Part shown: in pieces, positions 51,066-60,129 of the stretch
Position numbering within the stretch: the first letter of the stretch is position 1
How the letters are laid out: each line of letters starts with the position of its first letter
From: Bacteroidaceae bacterium
GTDB taxonomy: Bacteria; Bacteroidota; Bacteroidia; Bacteroidales; Bacteroidaceae
NCBI GenBank assembly: GCA_017470425.1
Contig: JAFUYT010000004.1
Location: 50,496-114,495 of the forward strand
Length of the DNA: 64,000 nucleotides
Reading direction: 5' to 3'
Position numbers and translations under genes: made by a program
Notes under the pieces: generated by a model
What the model was told of the DNA's origin: nothing
Seen by the model: the letters and a program-made list of their open reading frames with translations, nothing else
Database searches by the model: none

Positions 51066-51674
51066 ATGCTACGTAACACGTTTTGGAAGATCCTTTTTGC
51101 TGCTTGTTGGGTCACGACGGCTGCGCAAGCGCAGCCCATCGCCATGCGCGACGTCTTCGCCGCGATGCCCGACAGCATCCTGCCGATGGTCACGAAGAAC
51201 AACCGGCTGGATTGCATCGACTTCATCGAGAATCACATGGAGGCAAGGGTGCGTAATAAGGCCGACGAGTATGTGACGCTGGAGGCGTTGACCGCCGACT
51301 ACGCCCGCTTCCGCACCAGTGCGCTGGCCGTCTTGGAGATGAAGCTGCTGCCCGTCAGCGACAGCACTGCGGTGCTCTGCCTCGTCACTACCATCCAAAC
51401 CGGCGAGGAGGGTACGTCGCGCCGTCTCGAAGACTCCCAGATCCGCTTCCTCGCCTCCGACTGGTCGCCGCTGCCCACGCCCGTACCCTTCGAGCGGCTC
51501 GCCGACAACCCCTTCCTGCGGATGGCGCTCTCGGCCGACGATCTCACCCTCACGCTGACACCCCAGACGGCGCTCATGACCATAGAGGAGCGCGAGGAGA
51601 TGAAGGAAGCACCGAAGGCCGTGGTCATGCGGTGGAATGAAGGAAAGTTTGTTGAAGCAACCACTCATGAATAG
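51066..51674 (+). CDS. DUF3256-like exported protein
   Basis: 202 residues: signal peptide (FAACWVTTAAQAQ), then MRDVFAAMPDSILPMVTKNNRLDCIDFIE (about 27-56) and a beta-rich remainder (YVTLEALTADYARFRTSALAVLEMKLLPV ... LVTTIQTGEEG). The start segment, with small-residue DCIDF, matches DUF3256 proteins of Bacteroides as I recall. Probably periplasmic or outer-membrane associated; function unknown. The next small gene overlaps it by 8 bp. Confidence 0.72.
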   Translation: MLRNTFWKILFAACWVTTAAQAQPIAMRDVFAAMPDSILPMVTKNNRLDCIDFIENHMEARVRNKADEYVTLEALTADYARFRTSALAVLEMKLLPVSDSTAVLCLVTTIQTGEEGTSRRLEDSQIRFLASDWSPLPTPVPFERLADNPFLRMALSADDLTLTLTPQTALMTIEEREEMKEAPKAVVMRWNEGKFVEATTHE

Positions 51675-52020
51675 CTTGAGGGCGTACAAGGTGTTCCTTA
51701 GCCTCCTGTTGCTCATGCTTCCCTGCACCCTTGTGCAGGCTTCCATGTTGCGCCCGGACACCCTCGCCGTGCCCTGCGACACGGTTGTCGCTGCGGCCGA
51801 CACGGCCTCGGCGGACTCCTCCTTGCGGCGGAGGGTGAAGGGTAGGGTAGAGCATCTGCGGGAAGAGTACAACATCGACAGCATCCATTCCATCCGCGAC
51901 GTCGATAGCATCCTCGCCGTGAGATACCAGAGGACGGGAACCTACGACACCCTCTACCTCACACGCCCCACGCAGCGCTTCACGGCGCGCCTGCGCATCA
52001 CCTACGGCCTCCGCTTCTGA
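51667..52020 (+). CDS. Small exported protein of unknown function, possibly truncated
   Basis: 117 residues from MNSLRAYKVFLSLLLLMLP (signal peptide ending VQAS); an ATG ten codons upstream is possible. Mature part: Asp/Ala-rich, then REEYNIDSIHSIRDVDSILAV and a terminal YDTLYLTRPTQRFTARLRI. The last segment looks like the start of a beta-barrel (DUF4421-type) and stops after ITYGLRF, so this could be a fragment. It overlaps the upstream gene by 8 bp and is followed by a terminator. Confidence 0.55.
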   Translation: MNSLRAYKVFLSLLLLMLPCTLVQASMLRPDTLAVPCDTVVAAADTASADSSLRRRVKGRVEHLREEYNIDSIHSIRDVDSILAVRYQRTGTYDTLYLTRPTQRFTARLRITYGLRF

Positions 52021-52022
52021 CA

Positions 52023-52062
52023 AAAAAATCAGGACCTCCGTTGCTGGAGGTCCTGATTTTTT
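52023..52062. terminator. Bidirectional terminator
   Basis: 17-bp stem AAAAAATCAGGACCTCC with 6-nt loop, between the plus-strand gene ending at 52020 and rpmE2 on the minus strand. Confidence 0.93.
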
Positions 52063-52081
52063 GGGGGGAGTCGTGAGGCGC

Positions 52082-52333
52082 TTACTTGCGGCTGCGAGCG
52101 TAGCGGCTCATGAACTTATCGACACGACCGGCGGTGTCAACGAGCTTGCTCTTACCAGTGTAGAAGGGGTGGGAGCTGGAGGAGATTTCCAGCTTGACGA
52201 CGGGATAGGTCTCGCCTTCAAATTCCACCGTGTCGTTCGTCTTGGCGGTGGAGCGGCTCAGGAACATATCGCCATTGCTCATGTCCTTGAACACGACGGG
52301 GCGATAGTTGTCGGGATGAATACCTTGTTTCAT
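52082..52333 (-). CDS. rpmE2: 50S ribosomal protein L31 type B
   Basis: 83 residues: [42 protein letters not shown] and [10 protein letters not shown] are typical of L31. It lacks the CxxC zinc pairs of type A and so is the zinc-independent type B. Start at 52333 agrees with homologues; the open frame extends 40 codons into the promoter region. It has a full promoter and a strong terminator and is a single-gene unit. Confidence 0.96.
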   Translation of the reverse strand: MKQGIHPDNYRPVVFKDMSNGDMFLSRSTAKTNDTVEFEGETYPVVKLEISSSSHPFYTGKSKLVDTAGRVDKFMSRYARSRK

Positions 52334-52418
52334 TGTTTTGTTGAGTAGTTTAGCCGGGCTTGTGTACCGGCGGTGAATAATATCAGGGTTCTCGACCCTG
52401 CTTACTTGAATTGCGGCG

Positions 52419-52450
52419 CAAAAGTAGTGCTTTTCTCCGACGTGGCCAAA
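52419..52450 (-). promoter_or_regulatory. Promoter of rpmE2
   Basis: On the minus strand TTTG (52450-52447), 20-bp spacer, TACTTTTG (52426-52419): good consensus match; leader about 80 nt. Confidence 0.8.
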
Positions 52451-52517
52451 CATTCCGCTCCTTTTTTTGCACTTTTTCTATTACATGCTATTTTATGTCA
52501 ACAAAAAGAGCGGCTTT

Positions 52518-52549
52518 TTTGGCGGCTCTCAACTCTTTTGCTATCTTTG
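52518..52549 (+). promoter_or_regulatory. Promoter of the TonB receptor/nuclease operon
   Basis: TTTG (52518-52521), 20-bp spacer, TATCTTTG (52542-52549), 50 bp before the receptor ATG at 52600. Confidence 0.85.
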
Positions 52550-52599
52550 CACCAATATTTATTCACAACATCACTTTACTAAAACAAAATCATTATCTC

Positions 52600-55311
52600 A
52601 TGACCAACAGGGTAAAGCTCGCGACTATGGCTTGGTGCTTGGCATCGGCTATGTTCGCACAGCAACCGCAAGGCACTGCTACCCCTAAGACCCCGGTTGA
52701 CGATGATAACGCGGACTTCACCTTCACCGAGTCGCAGCTCGACGAGGGCGACGAGGCGACGACCGTGTCATCGCTGGTGGCCACCAAGACCGATCCCTAT
52801 CTCTCGCGGGTCGGCTTCCTGTTCAGTCCCATGCGCTTCCGCGTCCGCGGTCTGGACAACCAGTACAACCAGACGTATCTGAACGGTATCATGTACAACG
52901 ACGCCGAGCGCGGGCGCTTCAGCTACAGCATGATAGGCGGCTTGAACCAGATTGTCAACCCCAACCGCGAGGGTGCCTCGGCCTTCGAGAACACCGTCTT
53001 CGGTCTCCCCGGCATCGGCGGTGCCACCAGTATCAACCTGCGTCCCGGCTCGCAGCGACAGGGCAACCAGCTCACGCTCTCCGGCTGCAACCGTAACTAC
53101 GTGGCTCGTGCCGCCTACAGCTTTGCCTCCGGCTTCAACGCCAAGGGCTGGGCATTCTCGGGTGCCGTCGGTTACCGCTGGTCGAAGGAAGGCAACATCG
53201 AGGGTACGTTCTACAACTCGCTGAGCTACTACCTCGGCGTGGAGAAGAAGCTGGGCGACCGCCACTCCTTCTCGCTCATCACCTTCGGCGCGCCCACGGA
53301 GCGCGGCCAGCAGGGCGCCAGCACCGAGGAAGCCTACTGGCTCGCCAACTCCCATTACTACAACCCCAATTGGGGCTATCAGGATGGGAAAAAGCGCAAC
53401 AGCCGCGTCGTGCGCGACTACGAGCCCACGGCCATCCTGACATGGGATTTCGACATCGACCAATATACCAAGCTCACGACCGCTGCAGGCTTCCGCTACT
53501 CCATGTACAGCGGCACGGCACTCGGCTGGAACGGCAACGCCGCCGACCCGCGTCCCGACTACTACAAGAACTTCCCCTCCAGCATCTTCAACGTCTATGA
53601 CGATGAGCTGAACAACGAGGGCTATCTGGGACAGAACAAGTATTTCCTCGACCAGTGGCAGACGCTCTACGACTACTGGACTGCTGACAAGGCCAACCGC
53701 CAGGTGCAGTGGGACCGTATGTATGCCGTCAACCGCGCGGAGGCAGCCCGTAATGGTGAGACCCTCTACTACCAGGAGCGCCGCCACAACGACCAGCTGA
53801 TGCTTAACCTCAGCTCCACGCTGAACCGCACCATCGACCAGAGCAACAAGTACAGCCTCGGCCTCCAGTTCAACTCCACCAAGGGTATGCACTACAAGAC
53901 GATGGCCGACCTGCTGGGCGGTGTCACCTACTATGACTACGACAAGTTCGCCGCCAACGAGTACGGCAAGAGCAGCATCGAGGCCGAGAACGACCTCCGC
54001 AACCCGCACCGCCTCATCGGCGTAGGCGATAAGTTCGGCTACGACTACAACATCCACGTCCACAAGGCACGCCTCTGGGGACAGTACCTCTTCCACCGCG
54101 GCATGTGGGACTTCTCGATGGCCGCCCACGTGGATGGTACCGTCTTCGAGCGCGACGGCCTGATGCAGAACGGCCGTGCTCCCGAGAACTCCTACGGCAG
54201 CAGCGGATGGGCCAAGTTCCTGCATGGCGGCGGCCGCGCACGCCTGGCCTTCGACCCGACGCCGAACCACCGTATCTCCCTCTCCGGCAGCTGGGATAGC
54301 GAGGCGCCGATGCCCGCCAACAGCTTTGTGGCACCCCGTATCCAGAACAACTACATCAACAACCTCGACCTGGAGGACATCTTCAACGCCGAGCTCGCCT
54401 ACGACTTCCGCTTCGGCATCTTCTCGGGTCGCATCGCCGGTTACTACACCTATTTTAATAATGGCGTAGAGCAGACCGCCTTCTACAACGACGACCAGTC
54501 GCGCTTCACCTACCTGACCATGAACGGCATCCAGCGCGTGCACTACGGTCTCGAAGCCGCCTTCAACCTGCAGATCACCAACAGCCTCAGCGTCCATGTC
54601 CTCGGTACCATCTCCGAGGCCAAGTACGACAACAATCCGTTGGCGCAGCTCGCCTACGAAGGCTCCGACGCTACCACCATTGCCAAGGTGAACCGCTGGG
54701 TGAACCCCGTCACGAAGCGCACTTCCAAGGATCCGCTCTGCGTGTATGCCGAAGGGATGCACATGAACGGCACGCCCCTCACCGCCCTCAATATCGGCGT
54801 GAACTACAACATCAAGGGATGGTACCTCGGTCTGGACCTCAACTACTACGACCGCGTCTATCTCGGCTTCTCGCAGTACCGCCGTCTGTCCAATGTCATG
54901 GCGCAGTACGTCGCCTCCGGCGTCGATGAGAAAGGGCGCCACCTCTTCCCCGACGTGGATGCCGAGACGCTCAAGAACGAAGGTGGCATCCTCTACGACC
55001 AGCAGGGGAACATCATCCATGCCTATTCCGCCAAACAGGAGAAGTTCGACGGCGGCTTCATGCTCGACGCCTCCATCGGCCACTCCTTCTACCTCCGCCA
55101 CGGTCGCAGCTTGAACGTCAACCTGAGCCTCAGCAACCTACTGAATAATACGAACATGCGCACAAGTGGCTACGAGCAGAACCGCGACGATAACTACTAC
55201 AACCTCGACGGTTCCGTCGGTGAGTCCAAGGCGTACAAGTTCTCCAAGAACCCCAAGTACTACTATGCGCAGGGCTTCAATTTCTTCCTGAATATCGGTT
55301 TCCGCTTCTAA
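52600..55311 (+). CDS. TonB-dependent outer-membrane receptor, 903 aa, head of a nuclease operon
   Basis: Signal peptide (MTNRVKLATMAWCLASAMFAQQ), no carboxypeptidase-like domain, then a plug (about 50-160: SPMRFRVRGLDNQYNQTYL, GLNQIVNPNREGASAFENT, GGATSINLRPGS) and a long barrel ending FNFFLNIGFRF. It differs from SusC by its short N-terminus and no SusD follows. The next four genes on the strand are two surface lipoproteins and two nucleases, so the imported ligand may be oligonucleotides or a nucleotide product (inference). Good promoter upstream. Confidence 0.92.
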   Translation: MTNRVKLATMAWCLASAMFAQQPQGTATPKTPVDDDNADFTFTESQLDEGDEATTVSSLVATKTDPYLSRVGFLFSPMRFRVRGLDNQYNQTYLNGIMYNDAERGRFSYSMIGGLNQIVNPNREGASAFENTVFGLPGIGGATSINLRPGSQRQGNQLTLSGCNRNYVARAAYSFASGFNAKGWAFSGAVGYRWSKEGNIEGTFYNSLSYYLGVEKKLGDRHSFSLITFGAPTERGQQGASTEEAYWLANSHYYNPNWGYQDGKKRNSRVVRDYEPTAILTWDFDIDQYTKLTTAAGFRYSMYSGTALGWNGNAADPRPDYYKNFPSSIFNVYDDELNNEGYLGQNKYFLDQWQTLYDYWTADKANRQVQWDRMYAVNRAEAARNGETLYYQERRHNDQLMLNLSSTLNRTIDQSNKYSLGLQFNSTKGMHYKTMADLLGGVTYYDYDKFAANEYGKSSIEAENDLRNPHRLIGVGDKFGYDYNIHVHKARLWGQYLFHRGMWDFSMAAHVDGTVFERDGLMQNGRAPENSYGSSGWAKFLHGGGRARLAFDPTPNHRISLSGSWDSEAPMPANSFVAPRIQNNYINNLDLEDIFNAELAYDFRFGIFSGRIAGYYTYFNNGVEQTAFYNDDQSRFTYLTMNGIQRVHYGLEAAFNLQITNSLSVHVLGTISEAKYDNNPLAQLAYEGSDATTIAKVNRWVNPVTKRTSKDPLCVYAEGMHMNGTPLTALNIGVNYNIKGWYLGLDLNYYDRVYLGFSQYRRLSNVMAQYVASGVDEKGRHLFPDVDAETLKNEGGILYDQQGNIIHAYSAKQEKFDGGFMLDASIGHSFYLRHGRSLNVNLSLSNLLNNTNMRTSGYEQNRDDNYYNLDGSVGESKAYKFSKNPKYYYAQGFNFFLNIGFRF

Positions 55312-55327
55312 TTAAATGTACACGCGT

Positions 55328-56254
55328 ATGAATAAGTATATGATCCTGGCGGCAACCGTTCTCGCCGCACTCTCTTTCACCGCCTGCATGGACGAAACCG
55401 ATGAGCCGCCCGTGGATGCAGATCCCGGCATCTACAGCCTCACGTCGGTGGGCGAGGTCAACACGACCATCGCCGACCTGAAAGTGAAATACCGCACCAA
55501 GATGACTGCCAACAACACCTACCAGAAGGTGCTCGATGATCAGGTCTTCGAGGGCACCGTCGTGGGTAACGACATCACCGGTAACCTCTACCAAAAGCTC
55601 TGCCTGAGCGAGCTGACACCCGATGGAAAGGTGCAGAGCATCTATCTGAATATCAAGTGCACGAACCTCTTCTCCTACTTCCCCCTCGGCACGACGGTGC
55701 GCGTGAACCTGAAGGGGTTGTGGATTGGCAACTACGGTTATGTGCCCACCATCGGCACACCCTATAAGACCAGCCAGGGCAATATGCGCCTGGGTGTCAT
55801 CCTCCTGCAAGACTGCCGCACCCATGTGCAGATCGTGGAGGGTCCCGACGACGCCACGAAGGAGCAGCTCCTGACACCCACGAAGGTCGATGCCACATGG
55901 CTGGGCAGTGCTGCTAACAAAAATGTGAACAACACGCCCATGCTGGCGACCGTGGAGGGAGTCTTCACCGAGGCCGACGGCGAGCGCATCTTCACGCCCA
56001 ACGTCTCGGAGGCCGAAGACCCGCTGAACGGCTACGATGCCGGCTACGCCCGCAACAGAACCCTCAAGGTGGGTAGCCAGAAGATCCTCGTCCGCACTTC
56101 CACGCGCAACGAGATCTCCACGACCATCATCCCCTCCGGGAAGGTGCGCCTGACGGGCATCCTCACCTATTACGGCTCCGACTGGCAGTTCCAGATGCGC
56201 GACCTGGGAGACCTCGTCGTCTTAGAGGAGCAGCCCAACGCCACCCAACAATAA
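55328..56254 (+). CDS. DUF5689-type OB-fold lipoprotein
   Basis: 308 residues from MNKYMILAATVLAALSFTAC (lipobox); ATG at 55316 four codons upstream is possible. The body has FEGTVVGNDITGNLYQKLCL and SIYLNIKCTNLFSYFPLGTTVRVNLKGLWIGNYGYVP (each quoted in part), characteristic of DUF5689, which has an OB fold. C-terminal LTGILTYYGSDWQFQMRDLGDL is a second OB-like strand set. Likely a surface lipoprotein that binds the receptor's substrate; nucleic-acid binding is inferred from fold and neighbours. 16 bp after the receptor stop. Confidence 0.82.
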   Translation: MNKYMILAATVLAALSFTACMDETDEPPVDADPGIYSLTSVGEVNTTIADLKVKYRTKMTANNTYQKVLDDQVFEGTVVGNDITGNLYQKLCLSELTPDGKVQSIYLNIKCTNLFSYFPLGTTVRVNLKGLWIGNYGYVPTIGTPYKTSQGNMRLGVILLQDCRTHVQIVEGPDDATKEQLLTPTKVDATWLGSAANKNVNNTPMLATVEGVFTEADGERIFTPNVSEAEDPLNGYDAGYARNRTLKVGSQKILVRTSTRNEISTTIIPSGKVRLTGILTYYGSDWQFQMRDLGDLVVLEEQPNATQQ

Positions 56255-56298
56255 CTCATTCATCTTTCGTTCAATCGTAAATATACAAGATACATATT

Positions 56299-57792
56299 AT
56301 GAAAAAGTATTTTTCTATCCTGATGGCGCTGGCAGTGTTTGCCTTTACCGCTTGTGTGGATGTGCCCGAGCCCTACGGCATCAATGCGGGTAATATCGCT
56401 GATGAAGAGGAGGTTATCATCCTGCCTGCCGGTAGCGGAACAGTTGCTGATCCCTACAACGTGGCGGGTCTGATACAGGCCGTGGCTAACCTGCCCGCGG
56501 GACAGAACTGGCCCACGGAGGTGGTCGTGAAAGGCATCGTCTCGCAACTCAAGAACGACCTCAACCCCGATTATGGCAACCTGTCCTACTATATCTCCGA
56601 CAACGGCAAAACCACTGAGCAGTTTTATGTCTATCGCAGCTTGGGACTGAACAAGGAGAAGTTCACTGCCGACGAGCAGGTGCAGCTGGGCGATGTCGTC
56701 GTTGTGCAGGGTACCGTGACCAACTACAACGGTACGCTGGAGTTTGTCCAGAACCAGAGTTGGCTGCTCTCCACCACCAACACCTATTCGGGTGGCGGCG
56801 AGACCGTGGATATCCTCGGCGATGTCACCTTCTACGAGAACGCTTTCGACGGCGCACTGGGTGACTTTACCACGAACAATGTCAAGCTGCCCGGCACTTC
56901 TTCGTATGTCTGGACGGGCGACAAGACCTACCACTGCGCGAAGGCCTCCGGCTACGTGGGCGGTTCTACGCAGGAGTCTGAGGGATGGCTCATCTCCCCG
57001 AGCATCAACCTGAAGAAGGCCACAGAGGCATACCTCACCTTCGATCACGATTGCAGCAAGTTCAATGTCGATGCCTCCCAGCAGGTCTTCGTGAAGGCCA
57101 AGAGCGAGAACGACCGCGAGTGGACCGTGCTGCCCGTCGAGGAATATCCCAGCGGCAAGTTCGTCACTATCGCCAACATCAACCTCTCCGACTTCGTGGG
57201 CACGAAGGTGCAGATTGCCTTCCAATATACCAGCAGCACCGCTTCCGCCGGCACGTGGGAGGTGAAGAACTTCAAGGTCACCGGTTATGGCGAGAAGGGC
57301 ATCAATGGCATCACCTGGGAGGACTTCTCGAACGGACAGTTCGACTACTGGGAGGCTGATGACGCGACGCCTACGGGATGGCAGGAAGATGCCACTAAGG
57401 GCAATGCCAAGCTCTCCAAGTCCGAAGACTGCTACAGCCGCAGCTATAGTGTGTGCATCGAGGGTGTGGCGCTCGGCGAGCGTCGTCTGGCTTACAAGGA
57501 ACTCTACTTCGAGCCCGGCACCTACACTTGCTCCTTCTATGCCAAGGCCGCTCTCTATGAAGGTCGTGTGCAGGCCGGCTACTGGCCGCAGGGCGCTGCC
57601 GCTGCCATCTATGACAAGGATGCCACGGGGGCTAATATCCGTACCGACGTGACTGGCCGTGACTGGACGAAGATCACCTACTCCTTCACCATCGAGGAGA
57701 CGGTGCCTGTGGCCCTCATCGTGGCAGTGCCCACAGGCAGCAAGGACAAGAACGTCCTCGTCGATGACTTCACTATCACCAAGAACCAATAA
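56299..57792 (+). CDS. OB-fold plus jelly-roll surface lipoprotein
   Basis: 497 residues; lipobox FTAC (Cys about 19). About 45-165 is a DUF6359/OB-like domain (GTVADPYNVAGLIQAV, TEVVVKGIVSQLKND, QLGDVVVVQGTVTNYNGTLEF). About 175-330 is a jelly-roll of the choice-of-anchor type (WLISPSINLKKATEAYLTFDH ... STASAGTWEVKNFKV) and about 340-495 a second jelly-roll (WEADDATPTGWQ ... VLVDDFTI). Surface ligand-binding protein in the receptor/nuclease operon; stop 4 bp before the next gene. Confidence 0.82.
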   Translation: MKKYFSILMALAVFAFTACVDVPEPYGINAGNIADEEEVIILPAGSGTVADPYNVAGLIQAVANLPAGQNWPTEVVVKGIVSQLKNDLNPDYGNLSYYISDNGKTTEQFYVYRSLGLNKEKFTADEQVQLGDVVVVQGTVTNYNGTLEFVQNQSWLLSTTNTYSGGGETVDILGDVTFYENAFDGALGDFTTNNVKLPGTSSYVWTGDKTYHCAKASGYVGGSTQESEGWLISPSINLKKATEAYLTFDHDCSKFNVDASQQVFVKAKSENDREWTVLPVEEYPSGKFVTIANINLSDFVGTKVQIAFQYTSSTASAGTWEVKNFKVTGYGEKGINGITWEDFSNGQFDYWEADDATPTGWQEDATKGNAKLSKSEDCYSRSYSVCIEGVALGERRLAYKELYFEPGTYTCSFYAKAALYEGRVQAGYWPQGAAAAIYDKDATGANIRTDVTGRDWTKITYSFTIEETVPVALIVAVPTGSKDKNVLVDDFTITKNQ

Positions 57793-57796
57793 GACT

Positions 57797-58732
57797 ATGA
57801 ACAGGAATCGCACATATTGGGGCTTTGCCGCCTTGGCCGTGGTTGCCGTGTCGATGGCGTTTGTCGCCTGCGACAACGACGATGACCGCTATGACATGCC
57901 CTCCGACGTGGTGTGGCGCAGCTCCGGCAAGGCTGCAGGGGCCATCATCACGACCCCCTATGAAGAACGCATCGAGGTGCCGGCGCGCAAGGCCGGGAAC
58001 ACCTTCGTGGCGCATACCGTGCAGTTCGGCGGTCACGAGGTGATGAACTTCTGCGTGGAGTACGACCCCAACCAGATGCACTCCCGCTGGGTCGCCTTCC
58101 GCTTCGACGGCGACACGCGGCAGCGCAACGTCTCGCGCAGCAACGAACCCTTTGCCGACGACCCCAAGCTGCCCTCCAGCATGAGGATCGGCTCCGGCAC
58201 CTTCGGCTGGCCCTACAGCCGCGGCCACCTCGTCGCCTCCGCTGACCGCCTCTTCTCGCAGGAGGCCAATGAGCAGACGTTCTATATGTCGAACATGAGT
58301 CCGCAGATCAGCAATTTCAATGCTCCGTACTGGTCGCGCCTGGAGAACATCGTGCAGAACCACGGCCACAACAGCTCCTTCGCCGACACCCTCTATGTCG
58401 TCAAGGGCGGTTACATCGACGATGACATGGATCTCCTCGGCTGGCAATCGCGCGGCAATGGCAAGAGCGTGGCTGTGCCCGGACATTATTTCATGGCGCT
58501 CCTGCGCGTGAAGGGGGCCTCCTACAACAGCATCGCCTTCTGGATTGAGCACAAGGACTATGGCTACGATGACGACGTCGCCGTGCCCAAGACCGTCTTC
58601 CAGGACAACCACCAGATCGTCTCGGTGGATGAGCTGGAGCAGCTCACCGGCATCGACTTCTTCCACAACCTGCCCGATGACATCGAGACCAAGGTGGAGG
58701 CCGAGTATTCCGTAGGACTGTGGATGAACTAA
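57797..58732 (+). CDS. DNA/RNA non-specific endonuclease, lipoprotein (NUC1 family)
   Basis: 311 residues; signal with lipobox AFVAC. The betabetaalpha-Me nuclease domain spans about 75-300: FGWPYSRGHLVASADR contains the catalytic His of the DRGH motif (here SRGH), followed by TFYMSNMSPQISNFN and W..LENIV, where the metal-binding Asn is expected. The Asp-to-Ser change in DRGH is common in Bacteroidetes members. It should degrade DNA and RNA at the cell surface. Preceded by OB-fold lipoproteins, followed by an EEP phosphodiesterase. Confidence 0.9.
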   Translation: MNRNRTYWGFAALAVVAVSMAFVACDNDDDRYDMPSDVVWRSSGKAAGAIITTPYEERIEVPARKAGNTFVAHTVQFGGHEVMNFCVEYDPNQMHSRWVAFRFDGDTRQRNVSRSNEPFADDPKLPSSMRIGSGTFGWPYSRGHLVASADRLFSQEANEQTFYMSNMSPQISNFNAPYWSRLENIVQNHGHNSSFADTLYVVKGGYIDDDMDLLGWQSRGNGKSVAVPGHYFMALLRVKGASYNSIAFWIEHKDYGYDDDVAVPKTVFQDNHQIVSVDELEQLTGIDFFHNLPDDIETKVEAEYSVGLWMN

Positions 58733-58910
58733 AGCCCCCCGCTCGGCCCAAAGGGACGCTCGACCCTTCGAGAACCCCTCCCCTAAGGGAGGGGAGTAGG
58801 AGCAGGGAAAAATATTAAAGGAATCGCAAACTTGAATCTTATGAAGTATAATAAAGTTACCTCGCGCCAGCTTCTCCCCTCCCTCACGGGAGGGGTACGG
58901 GGGTGGGTCT
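58733..58910 (+). repeat. REPIN-like inverted doublet spanning the EEP nuclease start
   Basis: Left part has a GCTCGGCCCAAAGGGACG hairpin (as at 37191) plus CCCCTCCCCTAAGGGAGG; right arm 58873-58910 is CTCCCCTCCCTCACGG...GGTGGGTCT. The ATG at 58841 is between; the right arm encodes part of the signal peptide n-region. Confidence 0.85.
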
Positions 58911-59926
58911 TTTTCCTCCTCTCCCTCCTCTGTCTCCCGCTGGCTGCACAGGAAGGTCGGATCGGCATGTACGCCATCGGTTTCTACAATCTGGAGAACC
59001 TCTTTGACACCCAGCACGACGAAGGCAAGAACGACTACGAGTACCTGCCCGATGGCGCCAACAAGTGGAGCGAGCTGAAATACACGCATAAGCTGAAGAA
59101 CATGTCGCAGGTGCTCTCCGAGATGGGCACCGACCGCCTGCGCACCGGCTGCGCCATTATCGGCGTCAGCGAGGTGGAGAACGCCCACTGCCTCACCGAC
59201 CTCTGCGCACAGGAACCCCTCGCCAAGCGCGGAATCCAGTTCGTGCACATCGAAGGTCCGGACAACCGCGGTGTCGATTGCGGCCTACTGTACAATCCCC
59301 GTTTCTTCACGCCGGCGAAGGTGTGGCTGCAACCCTACGTGCTGAAGGAGGAAATCAATTCACGGCCCACCCGCGGCTTCCTCACCGTGCAGGGCACACT
59401 GGCGGGCGACAGCATCACCGTCATCGTCTGCCACTGGCCCAGCCGCTTCGGCGGCTCACCGCTGCGTGAGTGGGCGGGTGAGCAGGTGAAGGTCGAGAAG
59501 GACAGCATCCTCCGCGCCAACCCGGAGATGAAAGTCCTCGTCATGGGCGACATGAACGATGACCCCTTCAGCCCCTCGATGGCCAAGTCGCTGAGCGCGC
59601 GCCGCAAGATGGCCGACGTCAAGGCCGGCGATATGTTCAATCCCTGGTGGCAGATCCTCCTCGACGGCCGTGGCACGCTGAAGTACAACGGCAACTGGAA
59701 CCTCTTCGATCAGATCGTGATGTCGCCCGGATGCATCAAGGGTGTGCCCGATAAGGACTACACATCGCTGACCTTCTACAAGGCTGAGATCTTCACCCGC
59801 GACTACCTCTTCCAGGATGGCGGCAAGTACAAGGGCAACCCGAAGCGCACCCACGCTGGCGGTGTCTGGCTCGACGGCTACTCCGACCACCTCCCTGTCG
59901 TGACTTACTTTGTCAAGAGGCAATAG
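58841..59926 (+). CDS. Exported endonuclease/exonuclease/phosphatase (EEP) family protein
   Basis: 361 residues from MKYNKVTSRQLLPSLTGG, an n-region built from a REPIN arm, then h-region WVFFLLSLLCLPLAAQ. EEP motifs are complete: FYNLENLFD, IIGVSEVENAHCL (metal-binding Glu), VIVCHWPSRFGG (His), MGDMNDDPFSPS (Asp/Asn) and YSDHLPVVTYF. Such exported EEP proteins cleave nucleic acids or phosphodiesters. Fifth gene of the receptor/lipoprotein/nuclease set. A TTG nine bases upstream is an unlikely start. Confidence 0.9.
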   Translation: MKYNKVTSRQLLPSLTGGVRGWVFFLLSLLCLPLAAQEGRIGMYAIGFYNLENLFDTQHDEGKNDYEYLPDGANKWSELKYTHKLKNMSQVLSEMGTDRLRTGCAIIGVSEVENAHCLTDLCAQEPLAKRGIQFVHIEGPDNRGVDCGLLYNPRFFTPAKVWLQPYVLKEEINSRPTRGFLTVQGTLAGDSITVIVCHWPSRFGGSPLREWAGEQVKVEKDSILRANPEMKVLVMGDMNDDPFSPSMAKSLSARRKMADVKAGDMFNPWWQILLDGRGTLKYNGNWNLFDQIVMSPGCIKGVPDKDYTSLTFYKAEIFTRDYLFQDGGKYKGNPKRTHAGGVWLDGYSDHLPVVTYFVKRQ

Positions 59927-59936
59927 AGGCTATGAG

Positions 59937-60000
59937 GCTATAGAAGCTATAGATATCCGAGGTAACCCTAGATATCCGAGATACCCTAGAGAGGCTAAGA
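59937..60000. repeat. Short direct repeats after the EEP gene
   Basis: AGATATCCGAG twice 19 bp apart, flanked by GGCTAT repeats; no terminator-like hairpin stands out. Confidence 0.7.
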
Positions 60001-60053
60001 TTAAAAAAAGCTAAACTTTTTTCCTTAATCCCTTCCTTCTAAGCTTTTTTAGC

Positions 60054-60061
60054 TACCTTTG
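60054..60061 (+). promoter_or_regulatory. -7 box of fbaA
   Basis: TACCTTTG, 69 bp before the ATG; no clear TTTG at -33. Confidence 0.5.
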
Positions 60062-60129
60062 CACACCCTAAGAGGAAATCTTTGTTAGAAATAAATAGTT
60101 AACTGTAAATCATTAAATTGTAATTCAAA

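Noticed and set aside
52768-55101. 777-codon minus-strand open frame opposite the TonB receptor
   Set aside because: Same composition artefact; no start signals or motifs.
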